Counted from the stretch's first letter, positions 1-5,859 are shown. The stretch is DNA of 5,859 nucleotides from an uncultured Odoribacter sp. (GCA_905204385.1 CAJKZL010000225.1:1-5859); one strand, 5' to 3'. A program made the numbers and translations. The notes: generated from the letters alone by a model not told the origin.

Positions 1-358
1 CCGACATTTGTTCCCTCGCATATAAAGGCACCGACTGATTCCGCCTAACCCCGTATTTGTCCTGAATCACGCGGTAATGGACGTTCTGACTGGCAGAATC
101 TGCTATGGGAGCCCAACCCTTTTCATTCCGGTAATTACTCAGCGCGCCGAAAGCTCTCAATCGATCTTCAAAAATCAACAAAGAATCGATCATCGCACTG
201 ATCTTATTCCACTGAAAACTACGCCCTTTCCCATTATACTCATAAGTATCCTGCAGCGTATGCCGGTCATACAGCAAATTTTTCTCTAACTTTACTCCCG
301 CCGTCAAATAGCCGATCGCCAATAACCCCAATCCCCAAATCCAAACTCTATTCCTCAT
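1..358 (-). CDS. Putative L,D-transpeptidase family protein, N-terminal part (truncated by window edge)
   Basis: Reading leftwards from an ATG at 356-358, the frame stays open for 119 codons to the window edge, so only the N-terminus is present. Residues 5-20 (WIWGLGLLAIGYLTAG) are hydrophobic after a short Arg-containing head, which suggests an uncleaved signal anchor or signal peptide and export to the periplasm. The following segment (LLYDRHTLQDTYEY at 28-41, SFQWNKI at 47-53, LSNYRNEKG at 73-81, NQSVPLY at 107-113) resembles, from memory, the pre-catalytic region of Bacteroidales L,D-transpeptidases, which form 3-3 peptidoglycan cross-links or attach proteins to the wall. The catalytic His/Cys motif would lie outside the window and cannot be seen. 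A putative promoter lies about 70 bases upstream, so it need not depend on the large gene behind it. The coding assignment is fairly safe; the family name is tentative. Confidence 0.6.
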   Translation of the reverse strand, partial: MRNRVWIWGLGLLAIGYLTAGVKLEKNLLYDRHTLQDTYEYNGKGRSFQWNKISAMIDSLLIFEDRLRAFGALSNYRNEKGWAPIADSASQNVHYRVIQDKYGVRRNQSVPLYAREQMS

Positions 359-426
359 CTTTTTAAATTTTGAGAGGAATACGTTAAAAACCAGGTATTT
401 GTTAACTCCGTTTACGCTTTTACCGG

Positions 427-457
427 CAAAAATACAAGAATCCTTTGCAAATCGAAA
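427..457 (-). promoter_or_regulatory. Putative Bacteroidetes-type promoter of the left-edge gene
   Basis: Read on the minus strand, TTTC (454-457) is followed after 19 bases by TATTTTTG (427-434). This fits the Bacteroidetes primary sigma pattern, TTTG-like -33 box and TAnnTTTG -7 box with a spacer of about 19-21. Transcription would start near 420 and give a leader of roughly 60 bases before the ATG at 358. The -33 box deviates at its last base (C for G). It sits inside the 136-base gap after the stop of the large TIR-NACHT gene, so it would separate the two transcription units. Confidence 0.4.
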
Positions 458-460
458 GGA
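441..460. repeat. Short inverted repeat, possible weak terminator or operator
   Basis: TCCTTT (441-446) and AAAGGA (455-460) form a perfect 6-base inverted repeat around an 8-base loop. On the minus strand it lies about 35 bases after the stop codon of the large gene and is followed by a T-rich but interrupted stretch (TTCTTGTATTTTTG), so it could act as a weak terminator for that gene. It also overlaps the -33 box and spacer of the putative promoter at 427-457, so an operator role is equally possible. The stem is short and AT-rich; chance is not excluded. Confidence 0.25.
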
Positions 461-494
461 CTTATACTTATTTGAGAATATTTCACACTCAACA

Positions 495-3482
495 TCAGTT
501 AGAAGCCTTTTTCTCCAGAGTTATATGAAGAGCAAGAATCTGCCGGAACAATTTTTGCTTGAAACGAATCCAATTCCGGAAGGGTTCAAGCTCAGAAAAT
601 TCTATCGGATAGTCTTCATTACGCGTTTCCGCAATGAGTTGACGAAGTGCTATACCTTCGGACAGTAATTCCAAATCATAGCGTTCATAAGCTAACTTAT
701 TGAACCGGTCTATGATAGAAGAGGCTTCATCCACCCGATACCATTCTCCCCTTGCAATTCCTTTCACCCATAAATATACGGCATGATGATAAAAAAGCCG
801 CCCACCGGGGAGATTCATATCAAAAGGCTTCAATAAAAGATAATATTTTTCATACATCTCATCATCAGCCACCTGTATTGCATAGCGGGCCGACATATAA
901 AGATAACGCGACCAATATCGATCATAATCCTGGGGCTTCCGATACAATTCACTCATCTGTTCCAGCAATGGAAGAGCCTTATCCGTTTCGTTCAAGTTCA
1001 GGTATTGTTCAATTAAAATGAGGGTAGAGCCTGTACGGAGATGCTGAATCCGGGTTAAATCATTCTCCAGGGTAAGTTTTCCGGCAATCTCATCCCCTTG
1101 TGCAATAGAAGCCTTTAAACGCTGAATAGCCGGAATGTATTTTTCCTGATGCATTTCGATACGTGCATAGACACTATTTAACACTAACATAAAATCAACA
1201 TTACCTAATAGGTGAGCACATTTTAAAGCAGCAGCAATATATGTTTTTGCTTTTTCAAAATTGCCGGCAATACGATAACTGCTTCCCTTAATTTCGTACA
1301 CTAAACGATAATTCAATAATTCTGCACCAGAAAACCCGGCAAGTTCTGCATCTGTCACTATCTCCAGATTCTGCCTGATCACCGACCGAATATCATAAAT
1401 GATATAATAATAAGAAATCAATATCGTTTTCAGTTCTACCGAATGTTCATAGCCTTCAATGGTTCTCACATATTCACCGAATCCTAATTTGTTCAGATCT
1501 TTATAAAAATCATGATCAAAGAAATAGATGCAATTTTCTAAAATGATTTGTTGAAAGACCGGGCTATTGTAAACATCGAACATCGGTTCTCCTGTTTCAT
1601 ACCACAAGGCAAGATCCTCGAAGAACAATTTAAAAAAATCATACAGAGGAAATACACTCTGTCGTTGCCGCATGTAATCCGGATCGCAAAACGTCAAAAG
1701 GAAACGCTCCCTATCGCCGCTTTTCACAAGATGTTTTGTTAAATACCGCAATTGATATAAAGTGTATTTCGTAGTCTGGCCTACCGATTGGGAAATAATT
1801 CGATGTCCTCTCTCCTTATCGATCCAATACAAAATGCCTGCCTTAGCTTTTATCCCCAGCCAGTCGAAAAGCGAGGCATGAAAAGGCACAATTCTTTCGT
1901 TTGTATTCTTCACAATAAAGGAACCGAAATAACTGAAAAAGCGTTCCAACTCGTAGTTATCCCATTGGAGGTATTTTTGCAACTCAGGCTCCGTCATCGG
2001 TTCATAAGCTGACATAAGGACCTCTAAAGCAGGCCTGACATGCCTGGCATAAACTTCGGAATCCTGAAATTTATTAGAAAAATACTGCTCATAAACTCCA
2101 CCTAATCCCTGAGGAAACCGGCCGGGTTCGTCAAAAGATAGTCTTCCGGCTATAATTTCGTCACAAACATGTTTTACATATAAAAATACGCCATCCGCAT
2201 TTTTTGCAATCACTGTTTTAACTTCATCATAACGATTTTGCTGTTGGTATATTTCCAGCCTTTGATCTATATATTCCGTAATATCCTGTTGATTTTCTGC
2301 CGATTCAGAATGAAGGACCCAAGGATCGAAACTTTGTAAAGGCACCGTCACTTCCGGGTCGGGCCGGCTTGTTACAATAATTCTTATCCATTCGGGTAAC
2401 TTATCGAATTCCGCAGCAATAAATTGAGCTATCGAATTAAAACCATTTTGAGTAGCTTCATCCAAACCGTCGATCAGGATAACAACTATTCCAGCAGGCT
2501 TTTCTACCAATTGGCACAAAGGCTGAACGATCAGCCTTTCAAACAAAGCTACGTCATTATAATTCTCTATCGGTTCCTTGATGTTCATTTGAAGCAATCT
2601 CTCTCTATAACCCGGCAATTGGGTACTTAACTGATAAGCAATAGTACAGATGGCCCGACGTGGAGAGGCTTTTTCACTATGCCCCCTACGGCACAAATGG
2701 AAAGCAGCTATTGCAGGAAATTTCTGAATCAACTGAGTGGCAATAGCGGTTTTACCTATTCCGGGAACCCCGGTCAACCAAAACAAACGACTTGCCTTTT
2801 TATCGTTCAACCATCTTTTTATTTCTTGAAACACCCACTGCCTCCCCACAAACCAAACTTGATTCAGGACTAAATCAGCGTCAAAATTTAACGGATTCAA
2901 TTCACTGAACAACCGATATATATTACCACCGGTATCCAGATAATCCGGATTTTCCAAAGCTTGGCAAATTTTTGAAAAATCCGTTTGAAAAGTTTCAGTC
3001 AGACTGGTTTTATTTACCGATCCTTGTAAATCTAACCATTGCAACCGATAAATAGAAAGAGGAGGAGTGGTCCATACCAACATCACAGGAATAATTTTTA
3101 TTCTGTGATCTAAGGCCTTGGCTAATTCATTCAAACAATAACCATCCGGCCGACGAACAGAATAAGGAGTCATAATAAGTATAATTCGCCCGTTGCAGGA
3201 ATCTTCGCTTATCCACTCCAATCCCTCTTCGATATATTTTTCCCAATCGTAGCCCGGTTGAAGACGATCCTCGTCAAACCATACCTTATGGCCTTTATTT
3301 TCCAACTCCCGGGCCACTCCACGGGCAAACGGCAAATACTCATCATGCCCGTAACTGACGAAAACACGTAAAGTTTTACTCTTTTTCACTGCTTCGAATT
3401 CTTCCTTACAAGAAGTACAATAGAAACGATTTACCTGAGGTAGAAAAACGGCATGATCGGCATTACAGTTAGGACAATTCAT
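495..3482 (-). CDS. Zinc-ribbon/TIR/NACHT STAND ATPase with TPR-like C-terminus; probable anti-phage NLR-like protein
   Basis: A single 995-residue protein. Seen in order: a treble-clef-like zinc ribbon at 1-28 (C3-x2-C6, C22-x2-C25); a TIR domain at about 38-155, with FVSYGHDE at 41-48, a BB-loop-like LQPGYDW at 74-80 and CLNEL at 116-120, where E119 sits in the place of the catalytic glutamate of TIR NADases; a linker; then a NACHT/STAND ATPase from FVGR (211-214), with Walker A GVPGIGKT (238-245), Walker B ILIDGLDEA (335-343) and the sensor strand RIIVTSRPD (367-375). A winged-helix-like part follows, with FHASLFDWL (534-542), a motif known from NACHT proteins carrying WD40 repeats. Residues about 720-930 are helical and TPR-like. 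No membrane segments are seen, so it should be cytoplasmic. Family knowledge: TIR effectors on STAND ATPases deplete NAD+ or make nucleotide signals after sensing a trigger, which fits abortive infection defence. That role is inferred. The ATG at 3482 is chosen because the upstream in-frame codons back to a TGA contain no ATG, GTG or TTG, and the next Met is residue 103. The gene is monocistronic and looks AT-richer than rbfA and the permease. Confidence 0.93.
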   Translation of the reverse strand: MNCPNCNADHAVFLPQVNRFYCTSCKEEFEAVKKSKTLRVFVSYGHDEYLPFARGVARELENKGHKVWFDEDRLQPGYDWEKYIEEGLEWISEDSCNGRIILIMTPYSVRRPDGYCLNELAKALDHRIKIIPVMLVWTTPPLSIYRLQWLDLQGSVNKTSLTETFQTDFSKICQALENPDYLDTGGNIYRLFSELNPLNFDADLVLNQVWFVGRQWVFQEIKRWLNDKKASRLFWLTGVPGIGKTAIATQLIQKFPAIAAFHLCRRGHSEKASPRRAICTIAYQLSTQLPGYRERLLQMNIKEPIENYNDVALFERLIVQPLCQLVEKPAGIVVILIDGLDEATQNGFNSIAQFIAAEFDKLPEWIRIIVTSRPDPEVTVPLQSFDPWVLHSESAENQQDITEYIDQRLEIYQQQNRYDEVKTVIAKNADGVFLYVKHVCDEIIAGRLSFDEPGRFPQGLGGVYEQYFSNKFQDSEVYARHVRPALEVLMSAYEPMTEPELQKYLQWDNYELERFFSYFGSFIVKNTNERIVPFHASLFDWLGIKAKAGILYWIDKERGHRIISQSVGQTTKYTLYQLRYLTKHLVKSGDRERFLLTFCDPDYMRQRQSVFPLYDFFKLFFEDLALWYETGEPMFDVYNSPVFQQIILENCIYFFDHDFYKDLNKLGFGEYVRTIEGYEHSVELKTILISYYYIIYDIRSVIRQNLEIVTDAELAGFSGAELLNYRLVYEIKGSSYRIAGNFEKAKTYIAAALKCAHLLGNVDFMLVLNSVYARIEMHQEKYIPAIQRLKASIAQGDEIAGKLTLENDLTRIQHLRTGSTLILIEQYLNLNETDKALPLLEQMSELYRKPQDYDRYWSRYLYMSARYAIQVADDEMYEKYYLLLKPFDMNLPGGRLFYHHAVYLWVKGIARGEWYRVDEASSIIDRFNKLAYERYDLELLSEGIALRQLIAETRNEDYPIEFSELEPFRNWIRFKQKLFRQILALHITLEKKASN

Positions 3483-3546
3483 CTCGATACTTTCTAATGG
3501 GACAGACTCATCACACGAAACAAGGTATTCCTCGTTTTCACTTTTT

Positions 3547-3577
3547 CAAAGATATATTTTTTATAAGCGATTAGAAA
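3547..3577 (-). promoter_or_regulatory. Putative Bacteroidetes-type promoter of the TIR-NACHT gene
   Basis: On the minus strand, TTTC (3574-3577) and TATCTTTG (3547-3554) are 19 bases apart, with an A/T-rich spacer. The -7 box matches TAnnTTTG exactly; the -33 box differs from TTTG in one base. The expected start near 3540 gives a leader of about 58 bases before the ATG at 3482. Only a weak purine run (AGAAAG) precedes the ATG, as is usual in this phylum. Its layout is the same as the putative promoter at 427-457. Confidence 0.5.
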
Positions 3578-3760
3578 ATTTATAACTATGATTTTCGGCC
3601 ATTTGGCGATGAAGGATTAAAGAAATTCCATCGACTTAAGTAAAAATAAAAAGGGAGAATCGCCTGGCATATGCCATATAGGTTATATTGCGCAATGTTA
3701 TTTTGAGAAAATGGCAAAATCTCTGTAAAGTCTCCGGTCAAATTCCAGGTGACTTCAAAC
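3578..3760. other. Gene-free stretch with two short perfect palindromes
   Basis: No credible coding frame is seen between the TIR-NACHT promoter and the tRNA terminator. The stretch holds TGGCATATGCCA (3665-3676, a perfect 12-base palindrome) and ATTGCGCAAT (3687-3696, a perfect 10-base palindrome), 10 bases apart, plus a distant 6-base pair GGCGAT (3605-3610) / ATCGCC (3659-3664). These could be protein-binding sites upstream of the TIR-NACHT gene, parts of a structured RNA, or the scar of a past rearrangement. Nothing in the sequence decides between these. Confidence 0.35.
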
Positions 3761-3788
3761 AAAAAAACGCACTGAAAACCAGCGCGTT
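3761..3788 (-). terminator. Rho-independent terminator downstream of tRNA-Pro
   Basis: On the minus strand AACGCGCTG, a five-base loop and CAGTGCGTT make a 9-bp stem (3766-3788) followed directly by a run of T (3761-3765, continuous with the stem's last two T). The stem contains one pair that is G.U in minus-strand RNA but an A-C mismatch in plus-strand RNA, which supports the minus orientation. It starts ten bases past the tRNA 3' end, so it ends the tRNA transcript and insulates the TIR-NACHT gene from it. Confidence 0.85.
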
Positions 3789-3797
3789 CTATTTTTG

Positions 3798-3870
3798 TCG
3801 AGATGACTGGACTTGAACCAGCGGCCTCCACGTCCCGAACGTGGCGCGCTACCAACTGCGCTACATCTCG
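3798..3870 (-). tRNA. tRNA-Pro (anticodon CGG)
   Basis: The minus strand folds into a full 73-base cloverleaf. The acceptor stem CGAGATG/CATCTCG has 7 perfect pairs, the D stem is GCGC/GCGC, and the anticodon stem CCACG/CGTGG is perfect around the loop TTCGGGA, giving anticodon CGG, which reads the proline codon CCG. The T stem GCTGG/CCAGT has one G.U pair and the loop is TTCAAGT. The C1-G72 pair with A73 is the known bacterial tRNA-Pro identity signature. CCA is not encoded, so it must be added after transcription. A terminator follows at 3761-3788 and a -7 box lies just upstream. Confidence 0.96.
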
Positions 3871-3880
3871 TTTGCGGTTG

Positions 3881-3888
3881 CAAATGTA
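3881..3888 (-). promoter_or_regulatory. Putative -7 box for tRNA-Pro
   Basis: TACATTTG on the minus strand is an exact match to the Bacteroidetes TAnnTTTG box and ends 10 bases before the mature tRNA 5' end, leaving a very short 5' leader for RNase P to remove. A good TTTG-like -33 box at 19-21 bases is not seen; a T-rich run (3903-3907) lies somewhat too close. Confidence 0.45.
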
Positions 3889-3911
3889 ATAAAAGTCTCA
3901 ATAAAAAGTAC

Positions 3912-3919
3912 TATATTTG
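3912..3919 (+). promoter_or_regulatory. Putative -7 box for the rbfA operon
   Basis: TATATTTG matches TAnnTTTG exactly on the plus strand and ends 31 bases before the rbfA ATG, so the leader would be about 25 bases. No clear TTTG is seen at the -33 position. It lies back to back with the minus-strand box of the tRNA (3881-3888), so the two units are transcribed divergently from one short spacer. Confidence 0.45.
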
Positions 3920-3950
3920 TTGAAATTTTTTTCAATGTAATTTTCAGACA

Positions 3951-4286
3951 ATGGACACAATCAGACAAAATAAAGTAGCCAGACTGATACAGAGAGATTT
4001 AAGCGAAATGTTCCAGCAAGAATGCAAGGAATACACCGTCGGTGCCATGTTATCGATCACCGCCGTACGTGTAAGCCCCGATCTTTCTTATGCCAAGGTT
4101 TATGTAAGCATATTTCCATCTAACCGAACCGAAAGCGTGATCAAAAGCCTCGAAGAGCATAATAAAAGTATAAGGTTTATCCTGGGGAAAAAAGTGGGCA
4201 AACAAATGCGGATCATCCCGGAATTGCGTTTCTTTGTAGACGATAGTCTGGATTACATCGATAAGATAGACGAATTGCTTAAATAA
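3951..4286 (+). CDS. rbfA: 30S ribosome-binding factor RbfA
   Basis: The product of 111 residues has the usual length for RbfA, a type II KH-domain protein that binds the immature 30S subunit and helps 16S rRNA 5'-end maturation, important in cold. Family marks seen: N-terminal helix with RQNKVARLIQRDLSEMFQ (5-22), the strand ITAVRVSPDLSYAKVYVSIF (36-55), and the C-terminal IIPELRFFVDDSLDYIDKID (88-107), which corresponds to the conserved P-x-L-x-F-x-x-D-x-S end of the family. It is probably the first gene of an operon: the permease ATG follows the stop by 22 bases. A -7 box lies 31 bases upstream of the start. Confidence 0.96.
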   Translation: MDTIRQNKVARLIQRDLSEMFQQECKEYTVGAMLSITAVRVSPDLSYAKVYVSIFPSNRTESVIKSLEEHNKSIRFILGKKVGKQMRIIPELRFFVDDSLDYIDKIDELLK

Positions 4287-4308
4287 TCCCGGGATACCAA
4301 GGGCTTTT

Positions 4309-5508
4309 ATGAAACTTCCTTTGTTTATAGCCAGGCGCTACCTGTTTTCTCCCAAAAAACAGAATGCCATCAACATCATCTCGGCCATCAGCGTGGTAGG
4401 CGTCACGATCGGTACTACCGCACTGATTGTTGTTTTGGCGGTTTTTAACGGCATGGACTTGCTATTGCAAAAGAGTACCGACAGTTTTACCTCCGACCTC
4501 GTTATCTCTCCGGCCTCCGGGAAGTTTGTCCATTTCGATACCGGCGTATATGAAGTATTGAACAGGCAACCCGAAATCGCCGGCTATGACAATGTTATAG
4601 AAGAGAAGGCATTAGCAGTATACGGAGACAAACAGACTCCCGTCATTCTCAAAGGGGTAAACCCCGAATATATCCGTCACTCCAGCTTGGCCGACAACAT
4701 CGTACATGGTGAACCTGTCCTGGAATCGGACAAAGGACAACAAGCCATCGTAGGGTATGGCGTAGCGGCACAGCTAGGCTTGGGGTTGAATTTTCTCCAG
4801 CCGCTCACTTTTTACTACCCCGACAAAAATGCAGCGGCTTCAGTTTCCGCTCTGCGATCGGAACAGCTGTTTCCCTCTGCGTTTTTCAGTTCACAGCAAG
4901 ATATTGAAAGTCAATACGTCCTCAGCTCCCTGGAATTTGCAAAATCCCTGTTTAAAACGGGTGACAAAATTTCCAAAATCGAAATCACATTGACCGATCC
5001 CTCTGCCATGTCCAGAGTTAAGAAAAAAATTGCCGCCGAGCTACCCTCCCGCTACAGGATTGAAGATAAATACGAAATCAACAAGGTATTCTATGCCATG
5101 ATGAAATCCGAAAAGCTGAGCGTTTTTTTGATTCTGCTCTTCATTCTTTTAATTGCCTCTTTTAATATTATCGGTTCGGTTTCGATGTTAATCCTGGACA
5201 AAAAAGAAGATCTGCTCACCTATAAAGCGATGGGACTGAATAACCGGGACCTGATCTCGATTTTCAAAACCGAGGGCAACCTCATCACCGCCATCGGTGC
5301 TTTCTCCGGTTTGACGATCGGTTTGGCGATCTGGTTGCTTCAACAAAAATACGGATTAATCACGCTGGGCGACGGCAGCTATATCATCGACGCTTATCCG
5401 GTAAAACTAGTATTCCAGGATATTTTGATCATCCTGGGCGCCGTTTTACTGATCGGCTATCTCGCTTCAGAATTTCCGGTCCGCTATTTGATAAAAAAAT
5501 TGTGTTGA
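4309..5508 (+). CDS. LolC/LolE-type ABC transporter permease (FtsX family)
   Basis: The product of 399 residues has the standard FtsX/LolCE layout: a short cytoplasmic start (LFIARRYLFSPKKQNAIN, 5-22), first membrane helix at about 23-46, a large periplasmic domain at about 50-265 (MacB-like), then three membrane helices at about 269-295, 322-345 and 369-387. The cytoplasmic segment DKKEDLLTYKAMGLNNRDL (297-315) is the coupling helix that contacts the ATPase. Family role: with the ATPase LolD, such permeases release lipoproteins from the inner membrane for transfer to the outer membrane. In Bacteroidota one permease may serve for both LolC and LolE, which is inference here. No ATPase gene is next to it in the window; LolD must be encoded elsewhere. 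It lies between rbfA (22-base gap) and the cyclophilin (43-base gap), without a visible promoter or terminator, so probably the same operon. Confidence 0.9.
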   Translation: MKLPLFIARRYLFSPKKQNAINIISAISVVGVTIGTTALIVVLAVFNGMDLLLQKSTDSFTSDLVISPASGKFVHFDTGVYEVLNRQPEIAGYDNVIEEKALAVYGDKQTPVILKGVNPEYIRHSSLADNIVHGEPVLESDKGQQAIVGYGVAAQLGLGLNFLQPLTFYYPDKNAAASVSALRSEQLFPSAFFSSQQDIESQYVLSSLEFAKSLFKTGDKISKIEITLTDPSAMSRVKKKIAAELPSRYRIEDKYEINKVFYAMMKSEKLSVFLILLFILLIASFNIIGSVSMLILDKKEDLLTYKAMGLNNRDLISIFKTEGNLITAIGAFSGLTIGLAIWLLQQKYGLITLGDGSYIIDAYPVKLVFQDILIILGAVLLIGYLASEFPVRYLIKKLC

Positions 5509-5551
5509 ATCCTCGTAAAATTCCCGATAACTATAAATGCTAAAGGTCATG

Positions 5552-5859
5552 ATGAAAAAAATTATCACTTTTATCTGTGTACTGAACCTGATCCATCCCA
5601 TTCACGCCCAGGAAAAGGAAATCAAGGCGGTGATCGAAACCAATCTGGGCAATATGATCGTCAAATTATACAATGATACCCCGCAACACCGGGATCATTT
5701 CGTCCGCTTGGCCAAAGCCGGACATTACGACGGCACTTTATTTTACCGGACCATTAAGAATTTTGTTATACAGGGAGGCTCGTCCGATAGCCGCAATGCT
5801 GCACCGGGAGTCATGATCGGCTACGGCAAACCCATTGTAATCGGTTCGGAAATCAAGCC
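5552..5859 (+). CDS. Secreted cyclophilin-type peptidyl-prolyl cis-trans isomerase (3' end outside window)
   Basis: The frame is open to the window edge, giving about 102 residues of the N-terminal part. Residues 1-19 (MKKIITFICVLNLIHPIHA) are a signal peptide with probable cleavage at HA/Q and no lipobox cysteine, so the enzyme acts in the periplasm. The cyclophilin core is clear: ETNLGNMIVKLYNDTPQHRDHF (29-50, typical first strand and helix) and LFYRTIKNFVIQGG (63-76), with the catalytic R66, F71 and Q74 in their usual places. The His next to the catalytic Arg in cyclophilin A (FHR) is Tyr here (FYR). It catalyses cis-trans isomerisation of X-Pro bonds in exported proteins. Two ATGs are adjacent (5549 and 5552); 5552 is preferred because AAAGG (5542-5546) is 5 bases from it but only 2 from the other. 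Confidence 0.92.
   Translation, partial: MKKIITFICVLNLIHPIHAQEKEIKAVIETNLGNMIVKLYNDTPQHRDHFVRLAKAGHYDGTLFYRTIKNFVIQGGSSDSRNAAPGVMIGYGKPIVIGSEIK

Noticed and set aside
77..289. Plus-strand frame of 70 codons at the left edge
   Set aside because: It lies antisense to the minus-strand frame that carries a signal-anchor-like N-terminus and family-like segments; no independent support.
399..2873. Several short plus-strand frames of 64-89 codons opposite the TIR-NACHT gene
   Set aside because: They are antisense shadows of a continuous 995-codon gene with clear domain motifs, and show no motifs or start signals of their own.
495..3482. Interpretation of the large gene as a MalT-like STAND transcription activator
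   Set aside because: The N-terminus is a TIR effector and no helix-turn-helix DNA-binding domain is evident at the C-terminus. The zinc ribbon alone does not make it a regulator.
3798..3820. tRNA 3' end as an attachment site with a second copy bounding an integrated element
   Set aside because: By eye no second copy of the tRNA 3' segment is found elsewhere in the window, and no integrase is present. The partner site could lie outside the window.
3586..3855. Minus-strand reading frame of 89 codons that starts inside the tRNA
   Set aside because: Its first 20 residues are a translation of tRNA-Pro, and it then runs through the terminator and gene-free DNA. There is no ribosome-binding context and no recognisable protein pattern.
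1..5859. CRISPR array, insertion sequence or retron-like element
   Set aside because: No regularly spaced repeats, no transposase or reverse transcriptase frame and no terminal inverted repeats were seen on either strand.

Overview
The window reads as a chromosomal segment of a Bacteroidota (probably Bacteroidales) genome. The support is: Bacteroidetes-type -7 boxes (TAnnTTTG) ahead of several transcription units, weak or absent Shine-Dalgarno sequences, and the neighbourhood rbfA / LolC-LolE-type permease / secreted cyclophilin. Genus cannot be fixed from the sequence alone.

Layout. Left edge (1-358, minus): the N-terminal 119 residues of an exported protein that resembles the Bacteroidales L,D-transpeptidase family; the catalytic part lies outside the window. 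Centre (495-3482, minus): one large 995-residue gene that encodes an N-terminal zinc ribbon, a TIR domain, a NACHT-type STAND ATPase, a winged-helix-like region and a long helical TPR-like C-terminus. It is a prokaryotic NLR-like protein and the most interesting object here, most plausibly a single-gene anti-phage sensor/effector. A gene-free stretch (3483-3797) holds its putative promoter, two short perfect palindromes and a strong rho-independent terminator belonging to the next gene. Then comes tRNA-Pro(CGG) (3798-3870, minus). Right side (3951-5859, plus): rbfA, a LolC/LolE-type ABC permease and the start of a secreted cyclophilin prolyl isomerase, closely spaced and probably one operon.

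How it works together. The right-hand genes and the tRNA are housekeeping: ribosome maturation, lipoprotein/envelope export, folding in the periplasm. The zinc-ribbon-TIR-NACHT gene stands alone under its own promoter between the tRNA 3' side and the envelope gene, and looks like an accessory insertion in a core neighbourhood. By analogy with TIR-bearing STAND proteins, the C-terminus would sense a trigger, the NACHT ATPase would oligomerise, and the TIR would consume NAD+ or make a nucleotide signal, halting the infected cell. The trigger and the role of the zinc ribbon cannot be read from the sequence.
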